DNA of 64,000 nt from Onchidella celtica (Eukaryota; Mollusca; Gastropoda; Systellommatophora; Onchidiidae): assembly GCA_963931925.1 (NCBI GenBank), contig OZ007580.1:8201634-8265633 (forward strand), in the 5' to 3' direction. The position numbers were made by a program, and so were the translations under genes. This document shows, piece by piece, positions 37,657 through 49,600 of this stretch (position 1 is its first letter; each line of letters begins with the position of its first letter). A model generated the notes under the pieces. The model saw nothing but the letters and a program-made list of their open reading frames with translations, was not told where the DNA came from and did not search any database.

Positions 37657-40600
37657 CTGTAAATAAAAGCACATTAAATTAGCAAAAATTTTTAAAAAAA
37701 GAAAAAGACCATGGCAAATGCTCTGGGAAGCGATATCCTAGATCCAATCATTTTCACTGGTAATAACTTCTTTGAATAAAAATGAATAGAATCCTTTCAT
37801 CATTCAAGATGTCATTGCCTTGGAAATCCTTGCTGGTAAAATCTCAATGGCACCCATTTATCAGATATTCAAAGCAAGAGTTCTAAAGTTTCTATCAAGA
37901 TGAACAGAAAGAATTCCTGAAATAACTTGGTACTAGCTGAGGCTCACAAGCGTTGTCTGGTAGGAACCTCGAGTTACTGGAATGGCGAGACCTCAGGTAT
38001 GAGACAATTTTGGCAGAACATTCTTTATAACCAAATTCCACTGTATTGAATTCTTCAGTAATGCTGACAGGTATACAGAGATGTACTCTGAGTTTATATC
38101 TTCTAAATGAATGTTTATGCTTTATACTCATGCACATCTATATCCACAAACAAGCAGAAGCAAAAAGATCTGAGTCATTTATAAATATAGCTTCACAAAC
38201 TAAAGTCACTTACCAATTTTCTTTGTGCTTCCTCAATCTTCTTGTTATTTTCAATCATGATCTGTTCCAATTCTTCCCTTTTCTTACGTTCCTCCTCCTG
38301 AAAAAGTTGATAACAAGCAGCTAGAATAACGCTTAGAAAGTACCAGTAACTTTAAACATCGTTAAACTATTCAATAAAAGCATGCCAAAGCAAGGAAAAA
38401 AATCAAAACAGTAAATAAACTCACACTGACAGTTAAATACATAGCTTACTAGATAACTTAAACTAACGAGAAAAAAAAAAAGAAATCACAAAAATGAGGC
38501 AGTAACAGTTTGTGGACATGCAGATGATGATGAAGCTAAGGTTTAGTAGCAGACAAACCAACCAGGACACAAAGGTTGTATAAATTTTAAAATTCATGTA
38601 CAGCAAAAAAGCACCTTTTCACTTCCATTTGTCTAACCCTGGACTAGATGAAATCTTTGCCATACTATTATCTTCTTTCCCCAAAACAAACTGAACACAA
38701 ATATGTGCCCTCTCTTTTCAAACTTTGAAGGAGAAAAGCAAGGGAGTTCAGTCTCTTCAAAGACCATATACAGCAGTTTACTCTTCTACAAGAGATGACA
38801 TTTACCCCAACAAAAATGGTACATTCTTCCCCTTGATAGTGTGCCAAATTTTGTAATTAAAAAAAAAGAAAAGCAGAAGCCAAATTCTAGTTTTAATAAC
38901 TGGTACAGTTTTTGTCTAGCACTCAATAGAGGAAACCACAAAAAATTACAGTCTACATCTTTCATTCAGTACTATACAGTCATTGGCTTGAAGAAAAGAC
39001 TGAATTTTCTAAAAGGGGACAGTGAGAAAAATGCAGAGCATGTCCACCCACTCTTGAAGAAAGCTGAAACAAAGTTGGAATTAGTGAAAGCAAATGAGGA
39101 TTTGAAAGAGTCTGTGGATAAAGGAAAATATCAGACCTACCAATATTAATCAGGTTTAACAAATCAGGTGGAAAAAAAATTGTTACCAGTGGAAACTAAC
39201 TCCTTACAATGAATCAGTATGAAGTAATGGATGACGAAAAAGAAAAAAATTCTGATGAAATGATTATGGTTTATGAACTTATGTTAATAACAATTATGTA
39301 CAAAGAATGACTCAAAAAAAAAAAAAAAATCTGAGTAAAAGACTGCAGCAGACATAATTTACATACCGAAAATTTGGCGTACCTTGAGTAGGTAAAGATT
39401 CCATTCCAACACAGGCTGCAAACTTGGCAACATATTTAACACACTTGCACTTCAGGGCTATGATAATTAATAACCATGACAAACTACCCCAACTCACAGA
39501 GGGTAATTTTTCAAATGGGGTTTTGGGGCATTTCCATGAGTTCTGTAACATTAAAAGTAGTTCTCCCCATGACATCTCCTTCCCCTCATCTCATGCCGTC
39601 CCTTCATAATAATTAAATGTCAATACAAAGATATCAATGAGCCCCTCTTCATCTTTGAAATTGCGACTCCCAACAACTTCAGTATAGCAATAAACAGTCA
39701 TTTGTTTACATGTATTTCGATTCCATAGACATGAAAACTGGTCTGGACACCTTTCCCAACAGCTTTACTTAATTTAGTTTGACAGCAGCATGACAGTTAT
39801 CCCCATGCATACATGGCATACCTGCTGGCTGCTAAGACGATACATATATAAAATTTCTATTCCAATTTCAGATGATCAGATGATAAGTACTCAAAAGGCC
39901 AAACTACTCTGACAAAGTCCTTGCATCTCTTTCATTTCTTTTCACTTTTTCCTTACGAAAAAAAAACAACAGTAATAATAAAGGGTGGTTAAAACTGATA
40001 AATGAAGAGAAAAAATGGGGGGTGATAAAAGTTGCAGACCAGTGAAGTAAAAGCAATATATGAGATGCAGTTGATCTGGATCATATCTCTGACAGGCTTC
40101 ACCACTCCAAACTCATCTCTTCCGAAGTTTGTTCATCTATCTTACATATCATGCTACAATGAACTAATCGTCAATTCACTGTACTCGCTTCCACTTCCCA
40201 AATGATTATAAACTGGTAACTGTTTCATTAGGTGACAAACCATTACAGCAATTTGACCATCCGCTCCCCACCCACTGGCAGAAAGCAAAATTTAAATCAC
40301 ACTTTATTCTTTTATTTTTCGATGCTATACACCAAAGAAACATGCGACTCTCAGGAACAAACAACAAAAAAAAAAAGAAAAGAATGAAAGGTAATAACTA
40401 ATAGCCCCAGGAAATCAATGCAACGTCCCTTCAGTATATCTCCACAACCAGGGAAGAATAACCCTTACTAATTCTTAGTGTGAATCATCTGCTGTTTCTC
40501 ACAGCTTTTGATACATATATACCTATTGGTCAACGCCAATAAAACTGCTATGTTTTCTTGCCTATTACATATCAGAATAAATTTCTGCATTGCAAATCAT

Positions 40601-43600
40601 GATCCCAACTATTACACTGTTCGAAATAAACTCACAGTGCTGAAATAACACAACAGAAACAGGAAAACTAATACTTATTTGCTCAAGGGATACTGATCAG
40701 TGCAACATTTGATTTAATGATACCTAATGATATGCGAAAAGGCAAAATATGCTGCCACACAATCCAATTTAAATTTCAGCTGTTGAAACACTTTATTGTC
40801 TTCTGATGCTTCTGCCAAGAGCACTGGTGTCAGTAAGGGTCAAAGCTCATTTTCACTTGCTTTGATATCTTACGTACATTCTGTTTCTCTTCACCAATGA
40901 ATTAATTGAAATAATAAATTAATCTTGCAATAAATTAATTTTAACAGCTGGCCACTTTGCAATATTTCTTATATCGCAAACCAAACAATGTCTTTAAAGA
41001 TGAATTTATTGTGCAGCAGTGCTACAGACAATAGCTTCATTGACATGCTTCTAAACAATTCTCAATCTTCCTGTGAATATCACAGCCACCCTCCCAGCCT
41101 GCCAGTAGACCTGATCCAATCAATATGGACAATGACCATCCTACCTCCTTCAGCCTCTGTGCCTCCAGTTCCTCCTCTCGCTGCTTCTCCAATTCCTCCA
41201 GCATTTGCTTCTCCATGATCTTTTTGGCCTCTTCTACCCTCCGCAAGACCTCTGCCTCAATTTCATCCTTCCTTTTCTCAAGCTCTTCTTCCACACGCTG
41301 TTTCACCAACGCCTCCACCCGTCGTGCAACTTCTTCTTCGATCAACTTTTCTTCCAGCTCTTTCTGTCTTCTGCAAATAAAAATCATAATTATAAACAAG
41401 AGGGTATGGCATAGTGAGATATTTTGGGACAATATTTCTGTGATGTGGAGCAATAACTTTTTACACATCATGTCATCTTTTCAAAAGGAAATTTGAAAAA
41501 AATTTCTTGCCATCATTTCCATGACTTTTATTAAGAGTTAGAAATGTCACGCTTGCTATCCTGAGGCATGTTATCATCACCACCGAAAACACAGAACAGC
41601 TGTATGTGTGAAACATTTTATTTTCAAGAACAACGAAGCAATGGGAAAAGAAAATATTACCAGCTTCAATAATTTTCCTCAGTGGAACAAAATCATCATA
41701 TTATACACTTTTTGAGGGTAAACTTACTGGAGGCGCTGGCGTTCCATCTCTGCTTTCTTCTCTTCTTCTTCCCTTTTCTTGGCTCTTAAAATCAAGTCAT
41801 CATCACTATCTGAGCTGCTTGATGAAAATGACCTTTTTCTGTAGAGAATTTATCAATATAAAATTAAATGGATACAAAGCTTTACAGATAATATTCATTC
41901 TTGTCCGACTAGAGAAAAACATATAATAAATTAATGGCTATTATGATCACAATCTGACCCTTACAAATGCTTTGGACATTTCCACAAGTGTGTACCCAAC
42001 TGTTCCAACCCAAATGGTACAATGAACTTTATTTAGGAAGTCTTCCATGGAAATCCTCAATGGTGCCATAATTATACGTAATATTAAACACAATAAATAA
42101 GCGATGCTTTATGAACCTTCTTAACCCTCGTCCCGCGTTGAGTGAGCTCGTCCACGTAACGCCCTTACGGGGATAGCCAGCGGCCAGTCAGCCGATCGTT
42201 CGCGTGTTGCCGATAACCTCGGCGGTCGGGTCAGTCGGGTCCTTGTGAACACCTGTATCGCGTATACTTCAGGACGCAATAACAACAATAGTGGTGGATA
42301 AATCGTAAGGGACCCCTATGATATTTGGATAAAGTACTTGTGATGATGTGCAGTAGGTTTAATGTGAAATGGAAGGCCCCAAATCAAGACTTTTCTGCAT
42401 TTACATGCCATTTAACACAAGTTTTATCATTTTCCCAAGACCTGCGCTTTTTCTGTCCCTATGTCAGGCCATTCAGGTGAACAAATTATTTTTTAAGCCA
42501 TTCGCTTAATTTACTAACCACATGTATCGTGACATTGCCTTCTCCCTCCTACACTATGTAAAGCGTCCACTTACTATAATGTTAGTTTTAGCGAGAGATT
42601 TGATTTCCAGTTCCAGGTCGTAGAGCACATACATGTACTGAAAAGCGGTTTAATCAAAGGAACACAATATCTCTCTAATTACCACATCAAATAAAGACAA
42701 CGACCAACAACAAAGTCGGTCATTTTCTCCCAGTTTTCCCTGATGAAAAACCTACTGACAGACGCCCTTATGCAGCATGCCCTAATATTACATCGGAATT
42801 CATAATTACAGACGTAGAACGGCGTCTCAAATACGCACATGGCCCCTTTCTTCTCATTTCACATGTAGATGACAACCAGCATCAAAGTAAAAGTTTCCCC
42901 AAGATTTTCCCCAGTTCGAACTTCAGGGGGTCAGTACTATTACACGAGTATGACGAATAGTTGCATAGTAATAAACGTAATCGGACGATACCATTTTGTT
43001 AGATATAGTAGGGGTGACAGGATGGATAAACACGCGAAAATTGTGTGGAAAAAAAAACGTGAAAAAAACAACGACAGCCTTGGCAACCGAATAACCAAAG
43101 CGCGAGGCGCACCGTTGCTATACAAAAATGTGGCCTCCCGCAGGACCCGCGGTTAAGCGTGTCGGACAAAATAATGGCCTCCCGTGTCTCACGTGTTGCG
43201 CGGCGAGGCCAATATAGTGGCCTCCCGCAGGACTAAGGTTAATTTCTTCATTTGATGAACATCCAAGTCCTTGATCCTCATTGTCATTATGTCAACAAAA
43301 GAGGGAGGAATTCCAGAATGATCTGTGCCATACAGGCTCTACTTTACTCTAAACTTTCCATGTTTTTGCAGGGAAGGACCTCTAAATGCATATCATGGCC
43401 AGATTTTCTTATATAAGTAATGAAATATTCTAAAATTATCCTTTCTTACCTTTCTTTCAACCATACTGTAGTGTTATAAAACGATATTATATTATTATCT
43501 TTCTATACCCTCAATGGAAAAAATGAGGAGGTGAAAATTTTCAATTCGGCAATTTTGTATGCTTCATCAGTTCATGTCCACCATAGCTGAAATAGTTGCA

Positions 43601-46600
43601 AAGGTCAACTAGCACTTTTGCAGTACTACTTACCAATAATTTACTAAAAGTGCTAAGTGATAGTAGCAAAGTAAAACTGTGGAGATATATATACAGATGC
43701 CAACAAGGACATGAATTCAGCAGCAGCCATGCACAGGGGTCACTGTGGAGCCATCAGAACATCGATCTGATGTGAGACACATTCAGAAGGCTTTCCTGAG
43801 AAATTGATTCTTTCCAGCATGCCACTAACTTGTGGTAGAATTTGGCCTAGATTCTAAATCCAGCCTTGATCTGCTTAGCATATCTTGCCAGACTGGAGTC
43901 AAATTATATGCAAAAAAGGGAGTACCACATTTAAGTTACACAACTTTGACTGGCATCTATTTCATGAATGTTGTGTGTTAATTGCTAAACCACACCTGTC
44001 ACTGTCAGAAGGAGTACCACATGAATTACACAACTTGAGTCGGGCACATATTTTATTTTCGGAGTGTTAACTTAATTGCACGCATTTGTTGTAAAAAAAC
44101 ATCCATCTAGAGGACTAACTCACCAAGGGGCACAGACTAATAAAATACCCAGACTGGATGAGCCCATTGTGTGACATCACAAAACAGCGAAAGGTCATGA
44201 ACCATCCGCCATTTTAGGTTTAAGGCAGCGACCGACGCTTCAGCATAGCTACAATTTTTAATGATACTATTTTGATGCGTACTGCACGCGGAAGTTTGGT
44301 TCCGCACCAAGAAAATAATACATGTGCAACCAATCTTATTATAAAAAAAAATAGTGGCGGGAGTAATTCATTGTGGTGCAGTTTTAGCCCCTTTTTTGCT
44401 CGACCCTATGGCGTAAATGACAATTTCAAAACTTATAAAATTAATTTTCTTCAGTGTCAACTAATCCAGTCCAGTCGCTTTTGTATCGACCGATTGGGTT
44501 GATTCAAGTTTCAGGTATTTTTAAGTAAAAAGTTGTAAAAATGTAAAATACAATGACCTTTGTTTTGGCTCCCTGTGGTAAGCCCACCGCACCGGAAACG
44601 ATGTATTAATACGCATTCAGTTCGGTGCGCACCATTTCCCTACCCAGAAAGGAATGCGTAGTGCTTTGGTGCACATGACATCTGTAGTAAGACTGCAGAC
44701 TATGGAAAACTTTCTAGACCAAAAAGAGAGAAAGAGAGACGGTACGGTGGGTTCACAGGTTTGTCCCGGATAATGCTGGGAACTTCATCTAGTCTTGACA
44801 AATAAAAAGAAATTTCTACTGCAGATAGAACTAGAATCGGATTTTCCCGAGCGGCGGCCATGTTGGTTATACGGTTGCCGCTCGGGAAATTCCGTAAAAA
44901 ATGACACAGCCCGAAGCTCGTGTTTCCAGTCTGGTTAATTTATTGGTCTGTGCCAAGGGGGCGCCGATTCCTGCAACCCCCCCACTGATGGATGCTCCTA
45001 AAGTTGCGTCCTTGTAATATCCTTAAATAAACAGTGTGTCTCATGAACTCATATGAACCACGCATCTATACTATATATATTTGTGGACTTGAGATTTTTC
45101 GTTGCAAAAGGCTTCTGAACCACTCAACACTCAGACTTCAAATTTTATATGGTGCTTCAGAATGGATGTAAAGGTGCACAGTTTTTAATAGAAGTCTCAA
45201 ATCGGTGTAGTTTTTTTAATTGGAAATTTATTGTTTCGCCATCATTTAGATCTATTTCGAGTCATGGTTCGCCATTTTAAGGTTTCGTTATCACTTCCTG
45301 CGATGTGTTCACTATCAAACACACTAACCCGTGCGCAAATCATGCTGTTGTACAGGGTGCGCAGGGTGTCAACTCACAAAGGCAGAGCAGTAAGACTTAT
45401 TTAAAAACAAACAAACAAAAATAAAATAAACAAATAGGAACAGGCCAGATGAAGCAGGTCCATAATAACCACCCAGAACTGAAACCAATATTCAAACCGA
45501 TTTATCCCGGGCAGGGCCGGGGACCTCAGCTAGTTTACCATAAAAACATCCATCTAGAAGACTAGTCACTAGCTTGCCAGTGGGGTGCTCCCCCCCCCCC
45601 CCCCACACACTCATGATCTTGCATTCTTCCTAGGTCTAGATTCTCGTCTAATCTAGATCTAGGCTAGACAGAGAGGCCTATAGCCTAATATAATTAACCC
45701 TCAACCTGCCCAGGCCACCCATGTTTCGCAAGCGCTCACGCCGCATGGGCGGCAAAAGTCGGCAAGGTCAAGCTGACCGCGCCACGCGCAAGCCATATAT
45801 TTACGCATCAGGTCACTGACCTTTTTGAGACGTAACCATCGTGTTATTGTTCGCTGTATCTCTTCTAAATCAAAGGCATTGTGACATGGACATGTTAACC
45901 AGTGAACCACTGGTCGGAATCACTAAGACTAAGCTTTCAAAGGCTCTCCCCACACTTTCAAAAGATGTAACATCGACACGCGAACTGTTGCTCAACAAAT
46001 CTGCAATACTATCTCATTTTCTCACCAGCTGACCACCATCTGGAGTTGTCTGTATCTAAGAACCAATCAGATACAAGCTCTGAAATAATCTTTGCCCCAA
46101 ATGCCCACATTGGTTTATTAATATTAGTATGGGTCAATCAGGATGAAACCATTTGTGCAGGGCTTGGGAAGGCGTGGCTAGTTATCATGCTTCGTTCTCA
46201 CGAATACTACCGAGCTGTCAGTTTGGAATCATAAGTCAGATCATTGGTTAGAGACTGACAGACTAAGGCAGGTTTCACAAAAATGACCCTCCGAGATAAC
46301 TTAAAGCTACTCTCTCATTTATTAACTCCTCAAATGGTCTTTGCATGCTGTGTTTGATATCACAATATTTGTTATGAAATCAAGAAATAAAAAACTTAAA
46401 ATGAAGACTTTGACTTTCATGTTGTGTTTGTTATGTGTTGTTTTTGGTCCCGCGGGTGATCAATTCTGACCGGCCCTATTTCCCTCTTTTTGAGAGGCAT
46501 GTGAAAATTCGCCACTACAAGTGACATTATATGTAGCCAACAAGTTCAGTTTCTGGTCACAGGTAACTAGTAAGACCAAAATTTCAGTATTAAAATGAAA

Positions 46601-49600
46601 AACACGCATTTTCGATAGAAGCAACCTACGTGGGCCGTTAACAAAGAACGCTTTCTTACGCAACGGCGTCTGTCCGAACGTCGGATCACGCAAATGGACT
46701 TTAGAATGGAGACAAGACTATGCGAAAAAAATCGATATTTTTGATACAGAACAAAGCGCCGATGATATTTTTCTCATTCGGACGTCATTGCAGCGGTAAA
46801 AGGACGATCTGTTAAAAAAAAAATCAAAAAAATACCTCGAGTTCACGGGATCGGGCTGCCGACTGTTATGGCGAGAGACCGCGAAACTTCATTGTCTCAC
46901 GCGCCGTCATTGTGACCGGGCGCACATCGGAGTAGCTGCTAACATTCGTGAGGACCAAGGTTTGGATTTGAAACTGAAAATAAGTTTATTTCTATGGTAG
47001 AATTTTATTTCTGTAGGAATAATTGTGTGTCGGTCAGACACAGGAATGTAACGCTGCGCCGAGATCCAGCGAACGCGGTGTCGAATAAATTGTCTCCCTT
47101 GATATTCCAAGGGAAGTAATTGCCTCAGAATGCTAAGATTGAGTATTTCATCTTCTCTTTTCAAGATAAAGCGGAATGTGTTTCTCTATTTTGTCTTTAA
47201 CTGTTCTTCTAAGTGTGTTCATGTCACTATTGCATTATGATTAATTCATTAATCTGTAGTGACAATAAATTTCTGACAATCAAATATGCAAAATCAGAAC
47301 ACCACAATAACAACATCAAAAATGTTTTTAGTATTACATCCCTTGATTAAAATGATGTAATTTTTAAACAACAATTTCTCTAAAATAAGACCTTCACTAT
47401 CTTTCTAATAAAAAAAAATATTATCCCCAGGTCTTAAGCTTTGATTTGATAGGCTATATGGGTCAATGCCAAAAAGCTCTCTTTTTCACATATGCTTTTT
47501 TGTGATCGTGTTATTTCAGTCATTTTTGCTCCGATTTGTGTTTTCTTTGTGCATGGTTATTCAAAATTGATCCAACAACCTGCATGAGCAAGATGATCAC
47601 AGTTGTTTCTCTCGTTTTCTTCGAATTTGAATTTGATTTTGGAAAATAACTGATTTTTTACATTTTTAAAATGGACACATTGTATGGGACCTCAGAAAAA
47701 CCAAAATAAAAGGGTATTTTGCTTTATCTGTGGATTCTGGCAGGTATGTTTTGTTTAGAGTGATAAATCAAGATGACAATACTGAATAAAAAAAGTTTCT
47801 GCATGGGCTTAGAAAGTAATAATTGCTAGTTTAAAAAAAAGTGGCTGGACGTTACTTGTGGTGTCACGCTTTTAATGAAAAAATAAGAGCCTACTGTGAA
47901 ATACCTCAATGTAATAGCAGGTTAACCATGTGTTCCAATAACATGTTATTCTTCAAATAATGGGAACTGTTGCCTTTGGCTGGTCAGTTTTCAGCTGGAA
48001 AGGTTTCACAAAGAAAGTTTGAGAAATCATGTATTTTGTAGTCACACCGTAATGTCCAGCCACATTGCAAGGATGCAGTCATTTCATTTTCCCAGTCCAT
48101 CTAAACAGGTCTTTTGTAGTTTGTATGTAGTCCTTCTCATATGGGGAGCAGTGGGTGGTGTTTTCAAGATGAAGAATTGCAACAACAAATCTCCAGAGAA
48201 ATTGAAATTTTTGTGGTCACACTATATGTAATAGTAACGTCCGACACGTTCCTCTATCTGTTTGTAATGACCAACATTTTTTTGGTCTCTTTTTTGTCTG
48301 ATTCTTGCTCTGATAAGTTTATTTGCAACATGTTCCCTTAAAATGCATTTTCCCAGTCCCAGCAATGAACACAGGATGAAAAATGAGAAATCTGGCACTG
48401 TGAATGGCCACCATCACTAGAGTTTCTATAATTATGATGGCATTATCCTTGATTTTACTGGAATTAAATTCAAATTATCTTGGCTGTCAATGGTAACTGA
48501 AGTACTATGTCCATTGTATTGTCACTGTATATTTAACAATTACATACTTGCTTAAAAATGGGGATTTACATTAATTTTCATGGTTTGTCATCCTGTAACG
48601 TCCAGCACAAAATAAAGAAATAAAGTCATCTAAGTTTTGTAGTCCCAATAATAAATCCAAATTATCTTGGCTGCCATTGCTAACTAAAGTATTATGTCCA
48701 TTGTATGGTCACTGTATATTTAACAAGTAAATATTTGCTTAAGAATTGGGAATTACATTACTTTCATGGTTTGTCATTCTGTAACGTCCAACACAAAATA
48801 AAGAAATAAAGTCATCTAATTTTTGTAGTCCCATCCAAATTATCTCGGCTATCAATGCAAACTGAAGTATTATGTCCATTGTATTGTCAACTGTATTTAA
48901 CCATTAAATACTTGCTTAAAAATGGGGAATTACATTACTTTTCAATGTTTGTCATCCTGTAACGTCCAACACAAAATAAACAAATAAAGTTATCTAATTT
49001 TTATAGTAGCAATTATAAATCCAAATTAACCGCTAAAACTAGTAAATTTAAATCAAGTCTCGATAGGAGCAGTAGTGCATGATAAAATCTGTCCTCATTA
49101 ACAACACTGTAAAAACTTGAATTTTGCCTTTTGTGGCGGACGTTACTGTGACTACAAAAGAGCTGCATTTTTTGTGCATTAAGTGCACTCTTTTATACAT
49201 CATTGAAACTTTTGGCTAACAGTAATGATTTTAACCCTTAAAGGTCCGTTCGCGTATATTTCCAACCGGAGTTTACCATTGCCGAGGCCCGTTCGCGTAT
49301 ATTTCCAGCGCCGAGGGTTGCTATGTTTACACTGTCATAACAGGAAGTCCGGGCTGTTTTTGAAGCGGGCAGAATGATTTATCGTTTTCTGATTGGCTGA
49401 GTCTTAAAATAAACTTTGAACCAAAGAGTTCCATGCAGAATTGAGTTTTTTTATCCACTCAAATCGGAGACCTTTATTTACTCCTCATTTGTTCAGCCAA
49501 GATGGCGGATCCTGACTTTTACGAAAGTGAAACTAGTGACAATGAAGCTCGAGAAACAGATTCTTTTCTAGATTTGTTTGTCAGTGACAGTGATGATAGC

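Noticed and set aside
38841-39149. 102-codon Lys-rich frame in ARGLU1 intron 3, opposite strand
   Set aside because: No recognisable domain, low-complexity start, and no splice context; likely chance.
45691-45720. TTAACCCTCAACCTGCCC looks like a piggyBac left end
   Set aside because: I could not find a matching inverted end followed by TTAA within a few kilobases.
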